Assembly (NCBI GenBank): GCA_030848705.1
Contig: JAUIZM010000094.1
Span: 62,001 to 126,000, forward strand
DNA from: Heracleum sosnowskyi
Taxonomy: Eukaryota; Streptophyta; Magnoliopsida; Apiales; Apiaceae
Direction of reading: 5' to 3'
Length of the DNA stretch: 64,000 nucleotides
Part shown: in pieces, positions 20,827 through 32,707 of the stretch
How positions within the stretch are numbered: the first letter of the stretch is position 1
Layout: each line of letters opens with the position of its first letter
The notes under the pieces: model-generated
Databases searched by the model: none
What the model saw: only the letters and a program-made list of their open reading frames with translations
What the model was told of the DNA's origin: nothing
Program-made: the position numbers and the translations under genes

Positions 20827-23334
20827 GTTAAGTTATAAACTTGGATATGAGAGTGTTAAGAGTTATATCGAAGTAAGAGAATGACGAGAGGACTCATATA
20901 GAGTTCGTTAAGTGCACTACCGGAAGTAGTGCCATTGAGGATGTTAAGATTAAAGAGTTTAGTTTAGGACTTATCGGAGGACCGATAGGACCGTTGAAGA
21001 TCATCATAATGATGAGAAGGACGATTAGAATTGTACACGTATTATCAAAAACATTAAGATAAGACGCGAAGCAGAGTCTCGGTTGCAGTTGGGGTAAGGT
21101 CGGAATGGGCAATACCAATGGATAACTTGACTTAGTAAGAACCTAAGTGTTTGAAGTTCATCGTAGTTTGCCACGAGAAGGCAGCACATGTGAAGATTGA
21201 GACGTTTACAGTCCTTTACGCGATCCGAATTACTAATTGCGTGGGCTAGTTAGGGCATTATCTTGTGTATGAGGTCCAAGCCTTGAGAACAACGATTCCA
21301 CAAGAGTTGGTGTCTTTTCCGTCGATGGGTATTTTTTTACCTAAAAAGGAGACTGTTGCGTACGTGTAGTACCAGAACGTTATCGTGAGACGAACGTGCT
21401 AAATTGCATCGCGAGTACATTTCGTACGATAGGCCATGATGGCTCAACTCAGAAATCAAAGATATGAAGAATGAATAGCGTGATTCTGATAAAGACACCT
21501 ATGGTTGCGACGAGCAATGCGACAATCTCAGGACCTACGAGGGACGAGACCTATGGTGGCCTGGGGTTGGATTCGTTCGATACGATTAGTGTTAAGAAAT
21601 TACATATACATTACGGACCTCCATCTTTTGAGGATATGTTGATACGGCCGTAGGAGGCCCAATCTCTGAACAATTATCGGGGAATGGCGAATATGTTTCG
21701 AACTCCCGACCTATTTAAGGACTTGTACGATTTTGAGGTACCGTTGGTTAGTACCATAAGCCATAAAGGCAGAAAGATAAGATCATCCTCGTACGGGTGA
21801 TGTTAGAAATTATGATGACCATTGACTTTTTGGTATCTACTTGCTGGTACACTCCTCAATCTAAAACTGTTCCTGCCTATGTTACCTTGAATAGTTAATG
21901 TCAGGTAACCCCTTTAATTTCCTACTTCAACTTGGGATGCAACCAACAACTGTTATGTTCAGTTTATTCATTTTCTTTCCTCCACTCATTACCTTAAGGG
22001 TTAAATACGCAGAATTAAGCTACCATTACTCACCGGAGCGTTTTGTTCATGTTCTAGGACGACCTGAAGAAGGAATCATTATTCATCTATCCTTCCAGGT
22101 CTATAATTTATTTCGTATTCTTTCAATTATCTAAGGAATGTTCAATTAATGCTTCCTCAATTATTTGACGAATATTCTTTAACGATTATTTTGATATTCG
22201 ATTTCTTTTTTTTCATACTTGGACTCCTCAGTCGAGTTCGTAAATATCAAGCTATGTGTCTAAAACATGGATGATATATATTTCAGAGATTACTCAGGAA
22301 TTCTTTTCTCCTATTAAGGAGAGATTTGCACATCAGACTTTGAAATCGTAGAAAGGATATCAATTTGATATTGATATTCCGAATTCAATTCTATTGGAAA
22401 ATTTGATAAAGTTTATGTACGGAGACACCTTTGGGTGGACCGTTTCACTGATGAGAAATATTTGATGGGAGGTTATCGATTGTCCCGATACCAAGAACTT
22501 TCTATTCAAAGCTTATATTCTATTCAAAGTTTATAATTACCTTGTTCATCCTAAACTTATTTACTCTTCTTTTCAATTCATTATCCGAGTAGTCAAAATG
22601 TTGTTTTCTTTCTTTCTTTGGCTACAATGTCGAGATGTTGTACTAGTAGATTGAAACTGGCTAATTATATGTGCCATGATGAGTGACTAGTTAATTGTTC
22701 TAACTAGTTGAAATTTTAATGATATGATGAAAATCTAGCTAATTATCCTAGCTAGATGCTGCGTCCCAAACTAATCGAACTAGCAAATTTTGTTCAGCTA
22801 GTTGTCAATGTTTATTGAAATGAACTAGTTATTGTATCACTAAGTTCAACTTTCGGTCAAATTTATATAAGTGAATTCACGATGCATTTGTATGCAGTGA
22901 AGTATGGTGGGAAGATTTTCAAACGATAATTTGATTGAGACCTAACCAGGTCGCCCCCTCAGCGAGAATTTGTACAAAGTTTTTATATAAAGCATTCTGT
23001 TGCTTGAAGTATTCTTGGTACCATGCAAGTATTTTCCTTAGTATTTGAAAAAAAAAAGGGAAAGTGTTGAAGTTGAGAGCCAAGATAAATGAGTACGACA
23101 ACTATGAATCGAAGCTTACGGAATTGCCAAGGTTTGTTTCGCATGATGCGAATTCAGAATAACGAAGTGTTCGAAACGACTGATTATGTTACCTTGGTTA
23201 ATGAAACGACTATGATAGAAATGGAAGCAAAGTGGACGAGAAAGAAATGGGCATAAAGAAAATAGAGTATGAAACGCGAATAGGTTGAGAAAGAAAGAAG
23301 GTAAGAATTCAGATTGTCGGAAGAGGGAATGATT
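20827..23334 (+). other. G2 internal region, gag part, unrecognisable
   Basis: About 2.5 kb between the primer binding site and the first recognisable pol residues. By position it should hold gag and protease, but no zinc knuckle, gag core or DSG/DTG motif could be read; only short chance ORFs (21471, 21898) are present. A 170 bp stretch around 22640-22810 has repeated CTAGTT/AACTAG words. Confidence 0.6.
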
Positions 23335-24110
23335 GACCTCGAAGGATGTGAAACTTGTTTAGCGACTGTGATGGATACGAAATGGGAAGTACCTAGTGTA
23401 CAGAATATCCCCGTGGTTAAAAAATTCGAGGATGTATTTCCAGAAGATCTCCCGGGGTTACCACCCGATAGAGGAATAGAGTTGATATAGAATTAGCTCC
23501 AAGAACGGCGCCAGTATCGAAGGCCCCGTACCGACTAGCTCCAGTCGAGATGAAGCAATTAGTCGCTCAATTGTAGAAATTGTTAGGGGAAGGAATGATA
23601 AGACCAAGTGCGTCATCGTGGGATGCACCCGTGTTATTGGTGAAGAAAAAGGACGACAGCATGAGGTTGTGCATAGAGTATCGAGAGCTAAATAGGCTAA
23701 TTTTTAAGAATGAGTACCCCTTCCAAGGATCGGTGATTTGATCGATCGGCTGCACGATGCAGTTAAATTCTCGAATATTGATTGAGAACCGAATACCACC
23801 AATTGAATATTAAACCTGAGGACGTACCCAAGACTGTGTTTCGCACCAGGTATGGACACTACGAGTTTTTAGTAATGTCGTTTGGGCTGACGAATGCCCT
23901 TGCAGCTTTCATGGACGTGCTGAATCGACTTTTCAAGAAGTATTCGGATAAGTATGTCATAGTGACATCGGCAATATTTAGGTTTACCTCAAAGACCGAG
24001 GAAGAACATGCAGAACATTTGAGGATCGTGTTAGAAGCACTGAGGAGAGAAAAGTTATATGCCAAGTTCTCAAAGTGCGAGTTTGGCTAAAGGAAGTACA
24101 ATTTTAGGAC
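23335..24110 (+). pseudogene. pol: G2 reverse transcriptase remnant
   Basis: Typical Ty3/gypsy chromovirus RT: LEGCETCLATVMDT, KKFEDVFPEDLPGLPPDR, VSKAPYRLAPVEMKQLV, then MRLCIEYRELNRL, and YHQLNIKPEDVPKTVFRTRY / GHYEFLVMSFGLTNALAAFM at 23782-24090. It is broken by several stops and frameshifts. At the catalytic position, where a DD-containing motif is expected after KYVIV, the sequence reads TSAIFRFTS, so the two catalytic Asp are gone. It resumes as KTEEEHAEHLRIVLEALRR and FSKCEFG. Dead, but unmistakable as gypsy RT. Confidence 0.9.
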
Positions 24111-24196
24111 ATGTGGTCAACAGTAAAGGAGTACTGGTTGAACCTGCAAAGATAGGAGACGTTTCAAACTAGGAAAGACCAACCACACCAACCGAG

Positions 24197-24385
24197 GTGA
24201 GTAATTTTGTGGATTTAGTTGGGTATTACCGAAGATGTGTACAAGATTTTGCTAAGATAGCAGCCCCACTAACCAGACTTACTCGAAAGACTGAAAAAGT
24301 TGAATGGATCGGGAAATGTGAGAAAATTTCCAGGAATCATAAAGTGTATTTTACCAAGTTGGGATTCCAAATGTTCAAGAAATGA
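24197..24385 (+). pseudogene. pol: G2 RNase H region remnant
   Basis: VDLVGYYRRCVQDFAKIAAP, then LTRLTRKTEKVEWIGKCE, matches the RT connection/RNase H start of gypsy elements. No RNase H catalytic residues are seen beyond it. Confidence 0.75.
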
Positions 24386-24579
24386 AAGATGCTAAATCTT
24401 CGGAATGACTAATAAGAAGAACTGAAAGGATGAAGTTTGAAGTCACGAGAACGCAAAGGATTATTTAAAGGTCCTGAATGAACCAGAATGAATTAAGGAA
24501 TAAAGATCTGTCATAAAGAGACAGCTACACCGAGAGTACAAAAAGGTAAAGAAAGTTAAGGAAATGTTATAAGTGGTCG

Positions 24580-24960
24580 GATAAATAAAAAGGATTCATC
24601 GACTGGTAAACAAATATTGGATATGTCAGAAAATGAAGGCAGAACAAAGACCTAGTTGACTATCACAGTTAATAGAGATTCCTGATTAGGAATGTAATTT
24701 TACTATAATGGATTCTGTGATAGGATCAACAAGAATCGAGTCGGACTATGACGTCAATTGAGCTATAATTGACGGATCAAATGAGTCTACTCATATTTTG
24801 TTATCAGCAAGAGATCGTTAACCGAAGAGTTACGAAAGAGATAGTTGGGTGATGTGGAGTTCCAGTCACCATCGTGTCAGATAAGAACCAATGATTGAAC
24901 TCCCGATTCGGGAGGAGTTTTCCAAACATGTTTGGCAACGAGATTGAGTGCGAGCACTAC
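24580..24960 (+). pseudogene. pol: G2 integrase remnant
   Basis: Reads KYWICQKMKAEQRPS, then LIEIPD, ECNFTIMDSVIGSTRIES, and later VTIVSDKNQ and GRSFPNMFGNEI, in order and with stops between them. These match the Cys motif, first Asp region and second Asp region of gypsy integrase. Everything after about 24960 to the polypurine tract is unreadable. Confidence 0.65.
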
Positions 24961-25249
24961 ATAGGATCCGTAGACCGACGGATCGGCCGGAAGAAACCTT
25001 TCAGAGAACCGGAGTTACGGTAAGTGTTGTACCGCCGATTGCAAGAATAATCGAATGTTGCTAGAAAATGGGTGTATATGAACATAGCCAGAATTGGCTT
25101 ATATAAAGCGTCCGGTAGACATCACAGACCGGAATGAGAAAGTGTTGTAATGAAACCAGAGAGTTGAAGAGTCAACCTGGAAACTGGAGATTTCTATATT
25201 GAAAGAGTAACCTCAGTTATTTTCTTAGATTCCGGGACGGAATCCTTTT

Positions 25250-25262
25250 AAGGAGGGGAGAC
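25250..25262 (+). other. G2 polypurine tract
   Basis: AAGGAGGGGAGAC immediately before the 3' LTR start TGTAATAACC at 25263. Confidence 0.75.
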
Positions 25263-26761
25263 TGTAATAACCCCAAATTTTGGACTTAGTTAAAAAAATT
25301 TTATTTATTTATTTGATGAATAGTAAAATCCTGATGAATAGTAATTTTTGTCGTTTAGAAGATTTTCAGACCACCCTATGTACGAGTCGGGATAATGAAC
25401 TTTCAAAGTCGTATTAGTGATATGCGATGTAAATGAAGGAATGCAAAAACTGTCAGAATCGGAAAAATAGCATTTCTGTTTTCTCCGAAATTTCACCAAT
25501 AACGGACGGATTAATCATTATTTGAAAGTATTGGAGGATTAAATTATCAATTCCATGGATATGGATTTAATAAAAGAATTAGTGATATCAAGAACGTTTA
25601 TGGTAAACTACTTCGATAGAACACTTAAGAAATCCCTACGAACGTTCAACGAGATTAAGCGGTGACGGAACGAACCAATAAAGCTACTTTATCTCCAGAC
25701 TCTTGCATGCTTGACAAGTGTCCGATGACAAGACAAAAGGCAATGACTCACCACTTTAACTACAAAAATATCATCTTTATCAAAACTCAACCAAGGAAGA
25801 AATTCCCAGATTTCTGCTCAGCTTGCACAAGGAGGAAAGAAAAATTCGTAACTCCAAATCTACTTGTCCTAAAATCACCAAATTTTAACCATAGCTTCAC
25901 CACTCCATGGGTAACATTCGTTCAAACTTTCATAGTCAACAAAGGAGTGTAGCCTAGCCAAATCGCTTCCCCAAGTTGGAGAACCCAATCTGTCCAGTTT
26001 CTGTCCAGCGGAAAGATGGAGCTCAAAACCCTAGCTAGGAAGATTTAAATTTGGCGATCTATAACTCAAAAGAAAGCTTATGAAGAGAAAAAGGTCTGGT
26101 AAAAATCTTAGCACCAAACTCTTATGTTTCGATTTGTTATGGATTTGTCATGATTCTTGATTTTGTTTCTTAAGGATTATGCTTGTTAAGGTTTGTTCAA
26201 AGCTCAAGGAAGGATATAAACCATTGTTAGTGTATATGAAGCATCAAGGAAGGTATAAACTCTTGAAACCCTTAGTTATAAATTGATTTATATGGTTAGT
26301 TTTAAGTATAGTTTAGTTAGTTTGATTATAAGGATGATTAGGTGATTTTGATGAAAGTTTGATGTTGATTTGATGATAAGCAAGTAGATGTTGGTTTTGA
26401 CTGGTTGATGATGATTATGGGTTAGTAATGACGTTGAGGATTTGACTTGGTGATTTGGTTGGATTGATTATGTAAAGTTTATGATTAAACTTTGGAATCG
26501 TTAAAACATAGCCGTTATAATGCCCGAATTTCCTTAACTTTGTTTTGCTTGTGATATTCGAACCTGGTAACTTCTGCCCAAGATCACCACGGCCCCTGTT
26601 TGTGTAGGCCTTAGTTCAAGGTTCGTTTTGGTGTGAAGATCATGTGAATCCGATTTACGGTTTAGGAGAAACAAGTGTTTTAATGAAGGATGTTTCGTAA
26701 AACCAAACCGTGCCACTTAGTCAACTTTGAGGTTATGATCGAACCACTTAAAGGTCATAAT
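25263..26761 (+). repeat. G2 3' LTR, first segment
   Basis: Aligns with 16211-17731 of the 5' LTR, with scattered substitutions and a ~30 bp loss near 26145 (a stretch at about 17091-17120 in the 5' LTR). It ends at ATAAT (26757-26761), where the inverted solo LTR is inserted. Confidence 0.92.
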
Positions 26762-29700
26762 TGTAACACCCCCAGATCCGGGGTCAGGAATCTGGGTTGT
26801 CATGCTCCATCAATGATACAATACCTGCATTACTTACAACATTCTCATAGTACAACTCCAAAGACCCCAATCACTTACGCACACACACACAAGTTATAGC
26901 CTTGGAAATGAGCAACAATAATCAACATTTGTTATTACAACCCAAATGTACTATCCAGGACCTCACAATTCTATACAAGGTTCAGAAATACAAACCCACT
27001 CAAAATAATTCTCACTAGTTCAAGTTGCAACCATTCTGCTCACACTGACAGTATCCATCCTGCATCAACTAACTCCAGGGTGGTCTCTCCATTCCCTTGC
27101 TCTCGTAACACGAGGTAGATTCGGCAATGTTTTCCTCATGCTGAAATATTTAATAAAGCAAGAATGAGCTAATAGTGCTCAGCAAGAAATCTATCCCAGT
27201 TTAAATCTTTAAACCTTTTAGGGAGATAATCCATAAGGGATCAAAGCTTTTATCAATACTAGGGTCGAACCCCAAAATAGTATACCGTTTAAAATACCAT
27301 ATGACTTATAATCATACTCATATACTCTTCGTAATCATTTGGAAATCCTTGGTATCAGTATGATAAACCAAGACTCAAAACATATCTTTTTAAAATAGAT
27401 ATCAAATATTGGAATCAAGGCTTAAAGCCTATTCATTGATTCAAAACACTATATAGTTCGAAAATATCTTTGTAGCCACAGGCTATGCATTAAACGGATA
27501 AGATACTAGTATAATATAAATGATGAAGTTACGAGGAAAATTAATATAATGTTTCCGTAACCCAATATCAACTGATGCATATGTAATCTGAGTAGGGTGT
27601 TATCAGAGTCATAACTCATACAATAAAAGATGAAGTTGCATGAATTTATTGTTACTTCATTTCCAAACACTTTTCGACCTCCTGCCAACATGATTGGTTC
27701 TTCACCCCAATACATGTTGCAGGAATATCCAAATTGGATGATGAACTAATACAGGAGTTGCTACCGCGCCCGCTGTGCCTAACCTTGCTATGATCAGTAG
27801 CAGGTCGCACCGCTCAAATAGTTTTCTACACGGCCTGACATTGTCTACCGTCTTACAGTGACCTCCCGGCCCATTTGGGGCAATAAAAGTTGGATGGGTC
27901 GGCGCAACTGGACCACTTACACCACTCCTAGTTCAGATGAAATCCATGACTCTGAAACGTAAAGATCGTCCTCCTTTCCCCAAGTGTAACACTTGTTGAT
28001 ACGACTCCACTAAGTAGTTATATCTAGGTTGGAAAGGAAGATTCTCCAATATTTCCCAAGCTATTGCTTGTTAATGGATATCGACTTGTTCCATGAATTT
28101 ACCCCTCGATCGTTGAGGTGGTAACACAATATTTGACTTGCAGCAATTACATTGCTCCGAGAAAATACCTGTCTCTTGACAGTTTTGAGTTGAGAGTTCA
28201 AAAAGAGTAGTAGTCTCTTAAATCAGGTTTCCCATATTTTTGATAGTTGAGCGAGCATTTAAATCCTCTTAAAAGACAGATTTAAATGGAAAAACAGTGT
28301 TTTGGGAACCTCTTTTTGATTTTAAAAATAATCAATAATATTTATTAAATAATTAAACCTCAAATGAATATTCAAAATAATATAAACCTCGAATGAATAT
28401 TCAAAATAATATAAACCTCGAATGAATATTCAAAATAATATTCAATAAATAAATAAAACCTCAAATGAATATTCAAAAGTAATATTCATTAAATAAATAA
28501 ACCTCAAATGAATATTCAAAATAATATAAACCTCGAATGAATATTCAAAATAATATAAACCTCGAATGAATATTCAAAATAATATTCCTCAAATAAGTAA
28601 ACCTCCAATGAATATTCAAAATAATATTCATTAATTAATAAATCTCAAATGAATATTCGAAAATAATATTCATTAAATAATTAAGTCTCAAATGAATATT
28701 CAAAAGTAATATTCATTAGATAAATAACCCTTAAATGAATATTCAAAATAATATTCATTAAATGAATAATTAATCCTCGAATGAATATCTAAAAGTAATA
28801 TTCATTAAATAAATAATCCTCAAATGAATATTCTAAAATAATATTTATTAAATAATTAATCCTCAAATGAATATTCTAAAATAATATTCATTAAATAATT
28901 AATTCTCAAATAACAGTTACCTGATATCTAGCTTATAAGCCAATTACCAAATCATTTCCAAGTAATGAATACTTTCCGGAACATAAATAATGATTATTAA
29001 TAATATTCCTCAAGATGAATAGTAATCTGCCGCTGGAATCCCTCCGGGTTTCCACGACTATCTATATAACAAAAATATCGACTCCCGGTCTAGAGTCGAA
29101 ACAATGAACATGCTCTTATCTATAGAGCTACAAGGTATACCGGTTCGTAAGTACATTATCTCAAAGCTCGTATAATATCCAAAAGTCAAATTCTATTTAA
29201 CACAATATAATCATTTATCTCAAAACTATACAACACTATACATGGCAAAGGCTGTGTTATATAATTAATACTTCAAAGTATGGATTTAGAAACTTGCATC
29301 TAATATATGCATGCATCAGCATATGGTTCTTTAAAATACATCATGGGATGAGAAAACTTGCTTGGAAATCCCGAAGTAGCAGTAAGTCTCTGGTTGGTCC
29401 AGTAATCTAGAATCAACACAAGGTTCAAGATTAATAACTTAAACGCTTTCACCATACTAAGTATATACTATCTCAAGTACAAAGTCCATTTTCATGTTAA
29501 CTCCTTAAGAACTTCTACTCGAGCATGCTCGCTCACGCATTTTTATAAAATTGAGATTTAATCCTTTTTGCACGAAATCTTTTTGAGGGTCTTCCTAAAC
29601 ATACCTCACATGTTATCACAAAGTTTCACATTCTATTATGACCTCTAAGTGGTTCGATCATAGCCTCAAAGTTGACTAAGTGGTATCGTTTGGTCTCGCG

Positions 29701-31337
29701 AAACATCCTTTACTAAAACACTCGTTTCTCCTAAAACCGTAAATCGGATTCACATGATCTTCGCACCAAAACGAACCTCGAAACAAGACCTACACTATAC
29801 TAGGCAGTGGTGACCTTGGACAGAAGGTATTATGTTCGAACATCACAAACAAAACAAGGCTAAGGAAAATCGGGCATTATAACGGCTATGTTTTAACGAT
29901 TCCAAAGTTTAATCATAAACTTTACATAATCAATCCAACCAAATCACCAAGTCAAATCCTCAACATCATTACTAACCCATAATCATCATCAACCAGTCAA
30001 AACCAACATCTACTTGCTTATCATCAAATCAACATCAAACTTTCATCAAAATCACTTAATCATCCTCATAATCAAACTAACTAAACTATACTTAAAACTA
30101 ACCATATAAATCAATTTATAACTAAGGGTTTCAAGAGTTTATACCTTCCTTGATGCTTAATATACACTAACAATAGTTTATAATCCTTCCTTGAGCTTTG
30201 AATAAACCTTCACAAGCTTAATCCTTAAGAAACAAAATCAAGAATCATGAAAAGTTACTATTCATCCTCATCTTGTAAAACCCATAACAAATCGAAAACT
30301 AAGAGTTCGGTGCTAAGATTGTTACCAGACCTTGTACTCTTCATAAGATTTCTTTTGAGTTATAGATCGCCAAATTCTAAGCTTCCTAGCTAGGGTTTTG
30401 AGCCCCATCTTTCCGCTGGACAGAAACTGGACAGCTTGGGTTCTCCAACTTGGGGAAGGGATTTGGCTAGGCTACACTCCTTTGTTGACCATGAAATTTT
30501 GAAAGAATGTTACCCATGGAGTGGAGAAGCTATGGTTAAAATTTGGTGATTTTAGGACAAGTAGATTTGGAGTTATGAATTTTTCTCTCCTCCTTGTGCA
30601 AGCTGAGCAGATTGTTGAAGAAATGGGAGAGAGTTTTATTTTTCTTTCTTGCCTTGGTTGATTGATAAAATGCTGATATTTGTTGGTCAAAGTGGTGAGT
30701 CATCACCTCATTGTCTCATCTTTTGACACTTGTCCAACATGCATTCGCTTAGATAAAGTAGCTTTACTGGTTTGTTTTACTGGTTTGTTTTCCTTTCACA
30801 TGGATGATCCAAATGTCGCATTCCTCCAATTAATCTTGTTACATGTTACTTCCATGTCTATATTTAATCCTGTAAATGTCGCGTTGTTCTGTCACCGCTT
30901 AATCTCGTATTTAAATTGATTCGTGTCTCGTTGTTCGGTTACGGCTTAATCTTGATGAACGTTCGCAGGGATTTCTTAAGGGTTCTATCGAAGTAGTTTA
31001 CCGTAAACGTTCTCGATATCTCTAATTCTTTTATTAAATCCATATCCATGGAATTGATAATTTAATCCTCCAATACTTTCAAATAATGATTAATCCGTCC
31101 GTTATTGGTGAAATTTCGGAGAAAACAAAAATGCTATTTTTCCGATTCTAACAGCTTTTGCATTCCTTCATTTACATCGCATATCACTAATACGACTTCG
31201 AAAGTTCATTATCCCGACTCGTACATAGGGTGGTCTGAAAATCTTTTCGGTTCAGAAATTTACTATTCATTAAATAAAAAATAAAAATAAATAAAAATAA
31301 AAATTTTAAACTAAGTCCAAAATTTGGGGTTATTACA
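26762..31337 (-). mobile_element. Inverted solo LTR of the G2 family (4576 bp)
   Basis: Plus strand starts TGTAACACCCCC and ends GGGGTTATTACA, the exact inverse of the G2 LTR ends, with ATAAT on both sides (26757-26761, 31338-31342). No internal region is present, so this is a solo LTR left by LTR-LTR recombination of a full element that had inserted in reverse into the G2 3' LTR. It carries a diverged hairpin array (28330-28920) and roughly 180 bp of extra sequence in its first third relative to G2. Confidence 0.92.
28330..28920 (-). repeat. AT-rich hairpin array in the solo LTR
   Basis: Inverted version of the G2 array, with units holding CAAATGAATATTC and ATATTCATTAAATAA. Several units have lost one arm (for example ATAATATAAACCTC joins), so it is more diverged than the two G2 LTR arrays. 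Confidence 0.85.
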
Positions 31338-31342
31338 ATAAT

Positions 31343-31620
31343 AGAATGTGAAACTTTGTGATAACATGCGAGGTATGTTTAGGAAGACCCTCGAGAAGAT
31401 TTCGTGTTAAAAGGATTATATTTCAATTTTATAAAAATGCGTGAGCAAGCATGCTCGAGTAGGAGTTCTTAAGGAGTTAACTTGAAAATGGACTTGTACT
31501 TGAGTTAGTATATACCTAGTATGGTGAAAGCGTTTAAGTTATTAATCTTGAACCTTGTGTTGATTCTAGATTACTGGACCAACCTGAGACTTATTGCTAC
31601 TTCGGGATTTCCAAGCAAGT
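31343..31620 (+). repeat. G2 3' LTR, second segment
   Basis: Continues the 3' LTR after the ATAAT duplication (AGAATGTGAAACTTTG, as at 17732) up to CAAGT at 31616-31620, where copia-4 is inserted. Confidence 0.92.
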
Positions 31621-31691
31621 TGTTAGGAATATGTTGTTCTTGATGATAATCATAAAACACTTAGTAGAATTTGTGTAAAGTCATTTTGTAG

Positions 31692-31732
31692 CTGTCAACG
31701 AAATGGCATGCTTTGCAGTGTTTCGTTGACAG
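31692..31732 (+). promoter_or_regulatory. CAACGAAA inverted pair in copia-4 U3
   Basis: Perfect 12-bp inverted repeat CTGTCAACGAAA / TTTCGTTGACAG with a 17-base loop. The first of the motif cluster extending to about 32041; also duplicated in the 3' LTR at 40844-40884. Confidence 0.85.
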
Positions 31733-32326
31733 GAAGCTCATCAACGAAATGAGTGTTGTAGCAATTGCATTGTACAATACTTCACAATATGATAGGCATT
31801 TTGTTGTATGTATTAGATAGGTTTTCTAAGTCATGTTGACTAAGTACTAGATAGGCAAAATAGGTTGGTTAATTGTAAATATATTATGCCTTGTAATTTT
31901 GCCTAAGTGAAGACATGTCAACGGTATGAAGATTACTCTGTCAACGGTATGGAGTTTACTCATCAACGAAACGAGGGAAACACCATCAACGGAATGAAGA
32001 ATAAAGCTATCAACGAAACACATCTCCATGCTATCAACGAATCATTATTGCTTTTCTGAATAGTTGACAAAGTGATAGTGACAGTTTTCTGACAGATCAA
32101 AAAGGAGATGTGGAAGTGTACTGTGCATTGGAAACCATTAAAATGGACATGGGGAATAAGGAAACATCCCAGTTTCCAATTGGGCTCTTGGGAGTGATCA
32201 TAATAAGCATGAAGACAAAAGCAAGGATCTCCAAGGACCACTGGACAAAGGGATGAAAAGCAAACTATTGGCGGTTACCTTTAGTGTACTTTAGTGTAGC
32301 CAAAAATAGCTTTGTAAACTTGGGAA

Positions 32327-32333
32327 TATATAA
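32327..32333 (+). promoter_or_regulatory. TATA box of the copia-4 LTR
   Basis: TATATAA about 290 bp downstream of the CAACGAAA cluster. Confidence 0.68.
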
Positions 32334-32586
32334 CCAAGTGTAGCAGTTACTTTAAAGATAAGAGAAGAAAAACAAATAGTTTGTATTAGCTATCTTTGAG
32401 AGCATACTTCTCTACAATCTTGTAACTGAGCAGCTGTGTACTTTTGTATCACAGATTATTTCCGCAATAAAAATCACTTCAGTTGGATCATCAAACAATC
32501 CAACTGAAATTATTAAGTGCTTGTGGTTTTTATTTTATAAGTTCAGTTTTTAATTTGTAAGTTGTTTTAAGTTTAAGAAATATCAA

Positions 32587-32619
32587 AATTGTATTCAACC
32601 CCCCCCCCCTTCTACAATT
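32587..32619 (+). promoter_or_regulatory. C-loop hairpin at LTR end, copia-4 5' LTR
   Basis: Seven-base-pair stem AATTGTA / TACAATT around TTCAA, eleven C and TTC. The 3' LTR copy (54845-54881) has fifteen C. Confidence 0.78.
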
Positions 32620-32645
32620 CTGTTAGGTCATTTGGGATTAACAAT

Positions 32646-32657
32646 TGGTATCAGAGC
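32646..32657 (+). other. Copia-4 primer binding site
   Basis: TGGTATCAGAGC just after the LTR end; initiator tRNA-Met type. Confidence 0.92.
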
Positions 32658-32707
32658 AAGCTTCTAACATACAAGAAGTTTAAAGATCAAGACCAAAAAC
32701 AGAAGCC

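Larger units (their letters stand above)
31621..32643 (+). repeat. Copia-4 5' LTR (1023 bp)
   Basis: TGTTAGGAATATG to GGATTAACA. U3 carries about nine to ten copies of CAACGAAA or close variants (31692-32041), including a 12-bp hairpin at 31692-31732. TATATAA lies at 32327-32333 and the C-loop hairpin at 32587-32619. Confidence 0.95.

Noticed and set aside
31847..32241. Small minus-strand ORFs repeated at 40999-41393
   Set aside because: They lie within copia-4 LTR U3 and are duplicated with it; frames overlap the CAACGAAA motif cluster and show no protein character.
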